NCBI RefSeq assembly: GCF_949628265.1
Contig: NC_088790.1
Span: forward strand, 13,892,545-13,956,544
DNA: 64,000 nt
DNA from: Cloeon dipterum
Taxonomy: Eukaryota > Arthropoda > Insecta > Ephemeroptera > Baetidae
Direction of reading: 5' to 3'
Shown: in pieces, positions 23,201 to 35,635 of the stretch
How the letters are laid out: the number at the start of each line of letters is the position of its first letter
Numbering within the stretch: the first letter of the stretch is position 1
Translations under genes and position numbers: made by a program
The notes under the pieces: generated by a model
What the model saw: only the letters and a program-made list of their open reading frames with translations
Told to the model about the DNA's origin: nothing
Databases searched by the model: none

Positions 23201-26200
23201 AACTCTGTTTTATGGCCAACAAATTCATTATTATTAAAGGCCCACTAAGGTGAGCTTTTGTCGGCACTTTGAAGTTTGAAAACACTCTCGTTGACATTCA
23301 GCTGTCGGTAATTGAATTGCCAGTAATTTGATTCAAACTAGTAGTTTTCACTCAACAATCTATTCCAATTACAGTTTGTTTTAATTACAAAATGGCGAAA
23401 ATAATTCACAGTTGGGGGCCTTTAAAGGTAAATATTCTTGGCGTTAGTGAAAATATTGACTACTTTCGCGGAAGCAAAATTAATGTATTGCATCGGTAGT
23501 TATCAATTGTTTAATTAATTCAGTTTTCCCAATTAAACTTTTAAACATACGTTTAAAACGAATTCGTAATTCATCGAACTATTTTCTAAAAATAAATATG
23601 AGTATATGTGCAGGAAGTTTCTTGCCCGTAATCAAACAAACGTGAAATCTCTGTTTCCCATCTCTTTTTTATTTAAGCTTCTTATAGCTTCTTGGAACTG
23701 AATTCGATTGGTGTTCGCTGGAGAGACACTTGCGGTGAAATAGCCTCGCTATCTGACAGGTCAGTAAATTACAATATCTTGCGGAAGAAGCGTCGTTGGC
23801 TAGCTCGTTCCAATCATACGGGCCGAGATTGCATGATCCGAGTCATCATCACTCTTTTTCCGCCGCGTCCGAAGAGAACGAACGAACGAATCCCAAATTA
23901 AATTAAACATACACTCAGTCAGCCGGGCGCAGGCATGTTGAAATAAATTATTGGCTTTTCGCGTGATAGATTCCGCAGCCCCGGGGGCCGCCCCGAGAGG
24001 ATTTGATATATTAGATTCTTTGTGTGTATTTCCCACTTGATATTGAATGCAAATTCCTCGGATGCGTGATCGAATTGAGAAAAATTTCCCTCCCAATAAA
24101 GTAACTGCGCGAGAGTGGCGCGCAGGCGAATTCTGATAAATGGAGTATGAATAGGGGCACGTCTAGGGCTGCCTTACATATAAAGCCGACTCGCGGGGGA
24201 TGTGACAAATAGTCGATTTAATTTTCTGCAAATTCCCCCACGAGATTGTTCGAGGTGAACTTTTTGGCACGCGAGAGCATTCGAGTTGCGTCGAAAAGAC
24301 CCCCTTTGCGGCAACTTTCGTTCGTTAAAGACCCTGAAAATCGGTCATTTCTGCCAATGGCTCCTGAAACTCGGCGAACGCCTTCTTTTCACGTCCCCAT
24401 TCTTTGGCAGTGCAGAAAATAAGACTGGCTGCTCTCGTTGGCTTTTCAATGTCTCTAACACCGACCGACTGGCTATGGCTACACTGCCGGTTCACCTTAA
24501 TAGAATTTCGCCGCTTCTCAAGAGAAAGATGCTCACTCTCGTAAAAAATTCAATTTCTTATTTATTTGCTGGCGTGTCGCTTTTGTGGCTGTAAAATTTT
24601 ATTTTGCGCCGAACGCTCACGGGCAGCGCAGCTCGCTGCTTGCGTATGCAAATTTACTACTTTATTATTGCATTACGGACATCTCGATGCATTTGGCCAC
24701 GCCGCCGTAAACGGAAAACGACTACGACGTGCAGCAATTGGCTGCTACGGCCCTATTCCATTTCCAAAAAAGGCACCGAATCGAATTTCCCAGAGTGCCT
24801 TCTCGCTGTGTTAATGGCACAATATGTCGACCTGGGGAAAGTAAGAGGATTTTCCTCTACGTAATAACGTCCTCTTTTAGGACGATGGCTATGTTTATGA
24901 ATAATTAAAAATTTGAGTTGGTGAAAGAGTTTGAAATCACAGAAATAACTTGTAAACTGGTAACAAATATAATACGAATGACTTTTATCTCTTTGAAGAT
25001 GAAAAATACAAACGTAAAAAATATGAGGAGTAAAAAAATCATAGTCAATCATGAATCAATAGTGAATACTTCCGCTCTTTGTTGAAACTTTGTGGGACAA
25101 AAATTTGTCATTATTAAAATTTAGATATATTTTTCTATAAAAACGATAGCTTTGGTTCATTACTTGTTTCTCTGATGTAAAATATGTTAATGTCAAAAAT
25201 ACGAATTTAAAATTTAATTCCAAGCAAAATAATTTGCAAAAAAGGTGAAAATGAAGCTTTCCCTAAATAAGAGAGCCATTGTAAGCCTGAGTGAATAGTG
25301 CTAAAAACGATGCAACATAAAACCAACCATTTTAATCCTAAGCCCTAACAATAGTTGGATGAACAGTAAAAAAATAGAAATAATATAATTCCCAGACCTA
25401 AATATCCTGACAATTTTACTATCAACGGTTAAGAGTTCTTTTATTGACAAAAATAAATGGGAAACAAACAATAAAATTATTGTTTTCCTCATGGCTCCAA
25501 GTTTTATTTTTATTTTTGGTAAAATTTAGTAAAATGAAGAAAATGAGGAAGTAAAATAAAAAAAAAACGTGGATGCAGTGTTTTTTCTATATTTTAAACC
25601 CAAATTTCGCCTTGTATTCCGCGATTCCTGCAGTCTGGAATCATTGTCAGTACATTAATTCTACTTGGACGTCATTTGACATAAATTATTCGCATTTGCA
25701 GAAAGTTGCCAATGCTGTTTCGCTCAACCTCCTTTTCCATAGCCGCCGTTGTTCCTTTCTGCGAGCGGATAATGCAACTTGTCCCGGCGCATTTCCACAC
25801 ACTCAATTAAGCCGATTAATTATTCCAGGCGGGGTTGCGGCGCAAAAAAGAGGTCTGGAAAGGGGAGAACAATGCGTCGGCGGCGGTTGGCGCTCTCGTG
25901 CGGGGTGAAAAATCAGGCGGACCGTCGTCTCGGCAGCCGCAGATGGGTTTTTCGCCACCCACGAGGCAGCCGGTCAGCCGGGGGGCGACCACCCTTGGTG
26001 CATTGTGATGCTGCGTGCGCGGGTGTGCAAAATAACTGATAAGGCCGAGAGACCTGTTAATGGCTTTCGAGTTAATTCCTGCCTCCTCAGCAGATCCGCT
26101 CGGCGCACTGGAGGGTCTTCTCGCAAACTTGCTTGCTCTCTCTGCTCTCTCTCGATTTGCTTGCTCGGATGCCCTTTACATCCACGCCCGCGAGCAATAA

Positions 26201-29200
26201 TCTTCGTGATTACTCAGTCGGACAACGGCTGATTGCTTTTGCTTGTTGTTGTTTCCGTTGCGAGACCCTTTCGCCGCCGCTTTTTGCGGCATTTATCTTC
26301 TGCGGCCAGCGGAGCAAATCAAAGTGACCCGCGGCGCTCCAACTATTCTGCTGTTCAACTTTGGCAACTTTGGATTGTGCACGGGTAGGAATTCGAATCC
26401 AAACTTTTTGCTGCTGAGCACTTCACGAAAGGTTAGGCTTATAGATTGATTATTGCAAACTGCTTTTTAACATTTACACCTTAAAATCTAGATAATCATT
26501 TTCTCTTTATGGAGAGCTCTACATTTAATTTTAAAGAATTTTGAATTGTGATCAATTTAACTCTTCAGCCTCTTCAGCAATACGAAGGAAGGAATAATCA
26601 TTTTTATTTTATTTCAATTTAGCCATGAAAAGCCGCCAGTCGAAAATTCGAAAAACTGCACGAGAAAAATATTGATCCTCGTTAAACACTATCAAACTTC
26701 ACTTGTAAAAATTTGACAGCCACTCCAGCCGCCGTTTGCTCAGCCACCGGCTCTAAGACAAAATTCAGCTGTGGCTAGCTGAACCGGCAAAATTACGCGG
26801 CTGAGACCTCTACGTTTAATGCATTATTTTATTGGTATTTTAGTGTTGCGACGTCTCTGCTAAAAAATGACAGTGTACCGAATTGCAAAAAAAACCTACG
26901 GAATTGAAGACTAAATAAAAAGTTATGGTTGGGCGGTTTGGGCATAAGCACCTCATCTGCAGGAAAATAGTTCTGCCTCTAAACAAATATTTACACATTT
27001 TATGTTTTTAGACGGTTTCAAATGGTTAAATGATTTGTAAATATGCACGATTCGTGCTCATGACGATTGGAAGCTCTGAGAAGAAATTCTTAAGTTTAAA
27101 ATCATGTAGCAATGCTCATTAGGTTCATTAATCAACGCCAGAAAAACATTCGTTTTGAATGAAATGAATTCAATGGTGAAAGGATCAATACTGCATTCTA
27201 CTTTCCGCCTCCGCTGCAGATTCAATCCACTTTGACGTCGGATCGGGATCTGCGGAGGATCGGTTATGTCGCAATTACAGCAGAGAGCACCTAGCAAAAA
27301 GTGCGGGAAATAAAATAAGTCCATTGAAACCTACTGCATCTCGCATCTACTCAATATAAACTGATATCTCTCTTTTCCAAACATCCCATTTGAAAGGCGA
27401 GTAAAAGGAGCACACGCTGTTCTCAACTTGCGCCTGTAGAGGAAAATGGAGCGATGTCCTTTCTTTGAACGCACATTACGTACTAACAGAATTAAAACGC
27501 AGCGCGTTCCAAGCAGCTCGGCAGACAATTTCTAGAAAAGAAACACCATAAAACGCATTCGCCGTTTGTGCAGACGCCGCATCAGATCGATGCAAGCCGC
27601 CACGGTTGCATAAAAGCGCACGCGGGGGCATCGATCTCGACTTTCATCGCACCTCATTTGCGCCGTTTCATTCTCCGCTTGACTCCGGATTCGAATCCTC
27701 TTTGGTTAATTAACGACCATTGTTGCGGCCGGCCAACGACTTTTCTTCCATGGCATTTGCTGCGGCAGCCGTGATTATTTACCCTTTGTGCCGGGGTAGT
27801 TGAGTGGAAGCGCGAAAACTTGAATTATTCATTCTCGTTGCTTGACGCGCTTCAAGATGTGCTCCAAGGGTCCACCCCATCAACATCCATTGTTCCCTGC
27901 GAATTTCATTTCGTCCCCGGTGCTCTTTCAAAGAAACAAATCTTCTGGAAGCACGATGCTAAATTAAGAATCATGTTTTTGCTCGACAGCATTTCTGTTC
28001 CTAATAAAAAGTTAATGGTTTTTAGAATGAGAAGTCTATTTTCAGAATGGTGTAAGCAAGAAATGTGTATTCGCTTAAGGTTGTTGAGTGATTCTTTTAA
28101 ATTTGGATTGTTTATGTCAATTGGCTTAAATTTGTAACTAAAGTGTATCAAATGTGATATTTTTTTCGGGGTACTGTAAAAACACTCGAATATGTCTAAG
28201 AACTGATTGAACTGTTAAATAACCAATGACGAAGACTGCGTGGAAACGATAACCTCGTGATTTGAAAAAACTTTGAGACAGAAAGTTAGAAAAATGCTGC
28301 TTTCCTTAGCTAAAATATTTCCTTTTTATACAGCTCTATATTTTGGGCAAACAAACGACTATTCATTCTTGTTTGCATTATATTTGTTATGTGAGGTCTG
28401 AGCGAGCATCAGCTGATAATTCATCTGATATAGCTGAAATCGAAATGTTCTAATATAAACATTTCCAATCTAAAAATATCAACGATGATGGCCATGTAAT
28501 TCGAGAAAATATTTTTAAGAAGGAAAACTTAAAACAATGATCCGGAACAACAAATAAAATCATGAAATCATTAAGAGTGAGCCTTCTCTCATGCGGGCAT
28601 GATTATTGCTTAATGAAGAGCAATAAACAAGCGTTTTTTTTTCGACGAGTCGGATCGCAGAGTTCAAAAGGTCCATGCTCATTGATGTTTATTTCCACCT
28701 TCTTGCTCAGCTCTGCACTTTTTGTAATGACCATAGCCCGTAGAATCCCATTTAAATTTTCACACAAAGGAGGGTTTCTAGTAGCGAAATGAAAATTCCG
28801 AAAGAATTAAACATCAACGAGCCTTCATCGCTACGCGCACACATTTCCCTTTTTTGACCTAAAAGCGCTGAAAAAAGCATTCCCTTTTTGTTGTTACGTT
28901 TCGTCGGCTCCAAAATACTCGCATCTCCGCTCTGACAGGTACAAAATAGAGCTGGCTTTTATACTCGGCGGTATAATGTTAAATTAAAATGTGGTGTGGC
29001 TTTGCTCTTTGCGTTCTGCCGTTTATTATTGCTCAAAGGCCGTCTCTTCGCTCACTCAACGCCACAACGCGTTTTTTCCGTTGTTTCGCATCATAAATAG
29101 TCATGAATACCACTCAAAGTAAGCCTTAAATATGGAGGCAAACTTAATTTTCATTTGTTTAAATGCGTGTACAAAAATTCTCAGCCAAGTGAAAAACTGA

Positions 29201-30310
29201 TGAGTCTCTTAGCAAAATTTTAAAGTGCAATGAAATTTCAAATTTAAAAATTTGATGCATCCATCAATTGAAAATTGATTGCTGGCAATTGAATACTTAT
29301 TAAAAAATGAAAAGTGGAGACAACTTTTATCAAGAGGTCTTAGAAGACCAGTTTTATTTATAACGAAGGTGCTGGATCCTATTTGAAGCGTTGATTTTTG
29401 TAATTTATATATATATATATATTCTAACCATTTCAAATTTATGGATGTCCAAAATTACTAACTGAGAAAACCCCTTTTGATCAAAGCAGGCTAATAACAA
29501 TTTTTGAGACAAAAAATATTTCCTGTCGATTCTTCTACGATTGGCAGAACCGATTTTGGATTTCAGCACATCAAATGATTTTTTAAGCCAAGCGTACAAA
29601 GAAGCAGGAATGAGTTTGAAAATTTGCGATGTGCACCATGAAATTTGTAAATTAACCCAATTGGTGAATTAAAATAAATTGACCAAAACGGTATTAAATT
29701 TCTAAAATGTGATCTAATATTTTCTTTTTCATTGTGTTACTCGAGATATTTCATGCTTTTGTAGAATGACACCTGAATTTGACAAAAGTATTAATCAACC
29801 CAATTGAGCAACTCGTCATTTCATGTTAATTTCGTTAGAGCAGAAACACCTAAATAAAAGGATACAAACAAGGCTTCAGCTCATTGCATTTCTTTCGTAC
29901 TCTAGCTCTCATAACATCCAATCTTCTCGAGTGCACTTTGGTGCTGACGCCATTATCCGTAGCTCTTGTTGATCGAGCAGGCCTGACAAGAACAACCTGC
30001 TGAGTAATTTATTAAAGTGCATAACAGGTAGCTGTGAGCAGCAGAAACAGACCACCCGCCCATCTGCCCACCCGCCCGCCCGTTGGCGTAATAATGTAAT
30101 AATATATGTCAATGCGCGCGCGACGCGTAATATGCCAGGCATGACTCGTCAGGCTGCAGGGCGTTGGCCTCAATAGCTGCGTGATGCACACACTCACGCT
30201 GCCGCCGACGCGGTGTAATTAATCTAATTGAATTGCGAGAGGTAATTACCGAAACATGATACACGAAGGATAACACCCTCTAGCCGCGACTCGCTGTCTC
30301 CAAGAGGGGA
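20211..30310. other. Gene-poor sequence with alternating GC-richer islands (left part)
   Basis: I find no protein-coding exon with family resemblance. AT-rich stretches alternate with GC-richer, CpG-containing islands at roughly 20.2-20.7, 21.9-22.7, 23.65-24.85, 25.6-26.4, 27.15-27.95, 28.6-29.1 and 29.9-30.3 kb. Open frames inside islands run up to about 110 codons on several strands at once, as expected by chance in stop-poor sequence. An (AT)n stretch lies near 29406-29421. The islands could be regulatory elements, but the sequence alone does not prove it. Confidence 0.4.
26990..27090. repeat. Fragment of the dispersed inverted-repeat family
   Basis: Contains TTAGACGGTTT, ATGCACGATTCGTGCTCATG and ACGATTGGAAGCTC in the same order as the copies at 20.1 and 57.7 kb. 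Termini are not identified. Confidence 0.4.
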
Positions 30311-33300
30311 AAATAATGAGAAATACTGACATGAATATGTCAGCTGAGACGCTTTTCAAGCTGTTTGCGGAGGTTTAGTGACGTAGAACTGTAAACCTTT
30401 TGACAAATTATTGCTAACATTTGAAGTCAGGAGAGTATAATTTGATTTGCGATATGAAGAAACCGAAAATATGTCTCTTCACAAAAGTTGTAAATATTAG
30501 ATTTGCTCGAAAATAGTTTTCTTCCATTTTTAAAGCATAAATACCACCAACATTTTGAATATTTATCGTAAACTATATAAAAATTTTCTGTACAATATTA
30601 TGCAATACAGTATATACAATGCAAAAGTAAATTGTGCTGGAAGCCTTATTTACAATATAGAATTACAATCGAGGAATAAATTTATTGCGTCCCCATTTCT
30701 TAGAAAACATGTTAATTAATTTTTTACTTTGAAATCATTATCAATGTTTTATATTAATTTCTGCACTTTATGGAGTCGTGAGATATTTAAGGTACTCAAA
30801 ATTTGATACGAAAGAAGAGAGCTCGCTGCCACAAATTTAAGAAAAAAAAACAGCGAGGAATGTGAAGTAAAAATATATTTACGCCCTGATGGATTCTGTG
30901 TTTTTCCTGCTCGGATTGTGGGAAAACCAAATTCCACCGGCTCGGGCGCTGTTCCCTGGCTGCTTTGAATGCAATCTGCATAATGGCCTCGGTGTACATA
31001 CACTCAAAGCCAAAAGGGTGCAAATCCTGCTCGAGCTTCTACCTGCAGCTGGAGCGAAACATTTTACTGGAGCATATTATGCAAAGATGGCGCTGGTAAA
31101 AAAACGCATGTTTTCCGCCCCAGGGTGTTTCTGCCACCCCCTTCTCCATAACAGGAACCCGCAGTTGTTTCTAGTGCAAACTTTTGTAATTTTAGACGGG
31201 AACGTGTAAACACCAGACTTGTAATGAAAATGAGATTTCCAGTTTTTGAATACAAATGGAAAACTTCATCTTGTTTTCGGTTATGTTGCAATTTTTTAAA
31301 CCTATACATTAAGCCACTTTTTTCTTTTATGGAGGAAAAATAGAAAATGTTAGAACTATATTGTATAAAATTATACGTATCTTTTCTCAATTAAGTGATG
31401 CATATTTTTCAAATTAAAAAGCCTGAGATCGACCTAATTTATCTGAAGATACAAAATAATGCTAACATAAGATAAAAATACACTTTTCCGCCCTATGGTG
31501 AAAATGTTCAGGAAAGTGAATTAAATTTTTCACGAAAATAAAACATCTCCTAAAGGAAAAATAGATTATAAGGCCTCAAGTAGCAATTAAGCTGCCCTTT
31601 GGCACAAAACCGTCTAAATCTGAATATTTTGCTGTGAGAAACATTCCAAATTTCAAAGCCCTATCCACTCTTACAATATATTGTTAACATTAATCCAGGG
31701 CATATCTCAGCATGAGTGTGTATTTGCTTTGTCGTGCAGTTTCCTCTTCCTCACTTGGTGCCTTGGTGGTCGAAAAGCATTTTGACCGACTGATATATGT
31801 CACGTGTAATCGCGACGGGAGCGAGAGAAAGAGCGGAGAGCAGACGGTGTAGCGGCAGCTGTCAGCACCATTAGTGCGCCTCTGACCGGAATTTACAACG
31901 AGCACGCTGCGGTCCCGCGAGGCCCTTTTTCGCCAAATTGGTCGCGCCAAATTTAATTTGGAAAAAGAGAAGGCAGCACGTGGATGGATTCCGTGGCTAT
32001 ACGATGACGTTCCTTCTGCTGTGTCGCCAGCAGGAATGGAATATTACACGTGTGTGTCTCTTGAAAATTTCATTCGCCACATGGCGGTGGCCGACTATTG
32101 TTTGCCAATAAAACGGTTATTTTACTCGGCAAAGAGAAAACAGCTCGCTGGCGAATGGTTATTATTTTATGATTGCCGTTTCCTTGCCAGCTCGGTCGCT
32201 TCCAATAAAAAGTGGCGAGGCTGTTTACCCATCGCGGAGAAAATTGAAATAAAATGGCGAGTTTACATTTTCCATTGCATGCATGTGGCTGGGTCGTGAA
32301 GTCGACCGAAACGGAAAAGCATCCTTTGTCAAGTGGAAAGCGCATGGCGACACACATGAGTTGCAATTTTTATTAGTTTATTGATGAAAATAAAATCAAA
32401 TATTTTTATGATTGACGATGTAATAAAGTAAAGAAAAGAGGGCATTGAAACGAAGGTTATCCGCATTTTCCTTGTGGCAGGACATTTTTTATTTACCTTG
32501 GTTACAGCATTTTCCCTCTGTAACTATAGTCAATATAACCGCGTAAGAGGAAATATATTCTCACATTAGGAAGAGTCTGAAACCATCCACAGTTAATAGT
32601 AAATCAATAAAATCAATGCTTCCAAATTTATTTTCAACAAACTAAGATACAATATTTAATTTGTAATTTTTTGAGCAGGACTGCGGTTTTTTTAATTTTT
32701 TTTTTTACTCAAAAATGGTTTGATTTATACTTTTTTTATAATATTTGAGGAAAAACTTATGTCCACCATATTTGAAATTTTCATTTGATTGACGTGGGAT
32801 GTTTACAGAATTTTTATTTTAAAATGATATTAAAGTTCATTTAATCTTATCACTAAAAAGACAAAAATCTCGATGAATCCAGATAAACGTTAGAGAGATA
32901 TTACATTCATTTTAGGTTCAAAGTAATTTTGTTGCGGATCAGTATAGCAACTGCCCAATACATCACCACATCCAAAAGACAACAACAAATAAATCATATA
33001 AATATTTGGCTTACTTTTTACTTGAATGCCCTAGAGTTCTCATTCATACACAGATTTGACTATAAATTGATCCACTGACGGTAGCACGTGACTTGGAAGC
33101 ATTACATTTTATTTAAAGCAAAGTTCTGACTGAAAACATTTTCTAAAAGGGAAATTAATTTAAAAGTGGAGTCAGATTTTTCAAGAATGTACCAGGCAGT
33201 ATATTTAAACGTTTGAAAATTCATAGCTCGTGCACAGTTTGAGTCCATTTCTGACTAGAAATTTCTGACTGAAAAAAAAAACTATACGCTAAAGAAATCA

Positions 33301-35301
33301 GAAAACAGATACGATTCCTTACAAGCCTAGAGAGCAGTATTTTGAATCGTAAAAAAAACAGAAATACGTTTTCCAGTAATAACTCTTTAAGTCCAAAAAA
33401 CATATATCGTTGAGCACAGAAAACTGCTCCTTCACATTATGATTTTTCGTGCTCTCTCCTTGTAGCATTTTAACTTTCCGAGAAATACACTCACACTTGA
33501 CACACAGTAGAAGGAAACGACTTTTTCATCCTCAAGCGACTGAAAAGATGATTCGAAGCTCGAGTTGTTGCAAAGGCGGCGAACGGAACATGCTTTCAGG
33601 CCGTGCTCTTAATGTCATTTGACTCGCACCTGACAAAAAGTCTAGAGCTGCTCTCTCGGCATCTGGCGACATCAAAGAGAGAAAGGAAGGAAGAAAAGGA
33701 CGAAAAAATGAGTATACACGGTATGTTCAGGCTGGGAGGAGAGACATAACGCAATCACACACGCAGCTCGCATCGCGAAGGAAAAAAGTTTGATGCGAAA
33801 ATTTTCCTGCGTCATGAAGAATTCATGCGGGCTTTGTTGCTGCCAGTCTCAGGAATCAGCGCCCGTTTATACACACGTAGAGGGACGTGAAAAACAGCCC
33901 GTTTTATCAATAAGTTTTGAGTATCCTATACTTTTGCAAATTAATTATTTCTTTAGCTCTGCTCTGCAAAGATCTTTGTATCCTCATCTCTTTGAGAAAC
34001 GCATTTGCATCAAGTTGCAAATGATGGGATGAGTGCTGGATTCACGTTATTTATTCATGAGCTTTGCTTTGAGATGGAATTTGTCTGCACGAAAACTCTG
34101 ACTCGGCACGAGTCAACTATTTTTCACATCCCCACAGCGTTTACAAAGTGCAGGAGACAGTTTTACGTTTTAAACTTTGTGAATCGGTAATGTCATTTTT
34201 ATTTAGACATTCGCATAATTGAATCGAGCGCGGTACAAGTCAAAAGACGCTTTCGCCGGCGACGCCAAATGCAATTTAAAAAGACTCGTCGGCGCTCTTG
34301 CAACTGCTCTCGGCGAAACTTGGCAAATTTGTGCAAATTCGAGTTAAAAGTTTGCTCCCCTGAATGTCGCTCTTCTTTCCTTCATCCCCTGCGCGTTTTG
34401 CTTACCGCACACGCTCTCTCGGAACTCGACGGCCATTCCAGCCCTTAATGTTGATAAATTTTTCAGGCCTGCTCAGAGGTGCGCCGGCCAATTTCGCTTC
34501 TCAGTGAAATCGCCCAGGGCACCAACTTTGATTAACCTTCCAGCCTGTTGTTTTGGAGCATACGACATACTTTTCTTAATCGTTGCTCTTCACCTCGTGC
34601 ATCGTTTGTTAACTTTAAACTCTGGATCGCTGTAGCTGTTCCATAATTAAATATTTTTCTCATTTTTCCTATTTAAAAATTCATAAAACATAATCTAATA
34701 ACTCAATTCAACGATCTTCTACGAATCTAATCAAAGAATATTACAGCCTATATATGTGACGTAATAAATGAAACTGACAACAAGAAAGATATGACATTGA
34801 AACTAAGAATATTTTAAAATTTATCAATACATATATAATTATGTAAAATTGAAGACTTTTTTACGAGTAAATAAATTATCATAGAAAAAAAAATTAAAAT
34901 TGCAGTGCCATCTGCGAATGCGATGACTTCTAAAAATAATGAAATCCTCGGGCTACTTTCAGAGTAGTTTATTTTATTTTTACAAAAAAATCCAAATTTC
35001 ATACGGATTTAAAACGATTACAGTCACTTTGGCGAGTCAGTGTAGGGGTTAAGGCAGTTTGGAACTCACTGTTAGGAACCAATCCAGTAGAGTCAAAACA
35101 TCAGCATTGAATCTTTGTAAGATCTTTTTTAAGCAAATGAACAATAACCAAATTTTCTACTGTTCAATTACGTTTAAACCTCCGAAAACTAGACTTAACG
35201 TAATAGATGTGAGAAGGAAATATAAAATGAAATTTTATGTAGGAGATGTACATAAAAATCAGCCTTAATTCACCATATATGTCAGCACTTAGTTTTTGAA
35301 T
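30311..35301. other. Gene-poor sequence with GC-richer islands (middle part)
   Basis: No gene is recognised. GC-richer islands lie at about 30.9-31.2, 31.7-32.35 and 33.4-34.6 kb, separated by very AT-rich sequence. I see no RNA gene. Confidence 0.4.
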
Positions 35302-35635
35302 CCAACAATAGATGGCGCCAGTGGTTTCTTTCGATTTTAATGAACTTTCGCTGTGATTTAAGACTCAATCTTGCTGCTGTGCATTATGCTTCTAGAATTA
35401 TTTCTTCAGACGTGCTGAAAACAAAAATCAGTCCAGCCATTCACGTAGAAACGTCGGAAAATATTTTTTATTTAAAAAAATAGTTTTTCACGTTTCTACG
35501 GAGATTGGCCTAACCGATTTTGGTTTTTAGCCCGCAAAGAAAACATGTTAAGTGAAGAATGGCAGGATTGAGTCTAAAATCGCAGCGGAAGTGCCTTATA
35601 ATCGAAAGTATACGTTGGTACCATCTGTTGGTGGC
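35302..35635. repeat. Long foldback (inverted-repeat) element, MITE-like
   Basis: The two halves are imperfect reverse complements over nearly the full 334 bp, centred near 35475. Matching blocks include ATAGATGGCGCCA against the complement of TACCATCTGTTGG, CTTTCGATT against AATCGAAAG, GACTCAATC against GATTGAGTC, and an inner perfect CGTAGAAACGT / ACGTTTCTACG. The whole RNA could fold into one long hairpin. It has no coding capacity. A nonautonomous DNA transposon is the simplest explanation; target-site duplications were not resolved. Confidence 0.65.

Noticed and set aside
26388..26402. Second B-box-like TTCGAATCC
   Set aside because: No A box and no acceptor-stem pairing upstream or downstream.
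27685..27702. GGATTCGAATCC, resembling a tRNA B box
   Set aside because: It is a simple palindrome. No A box or cloverleaf arms at the right distance on either strand.
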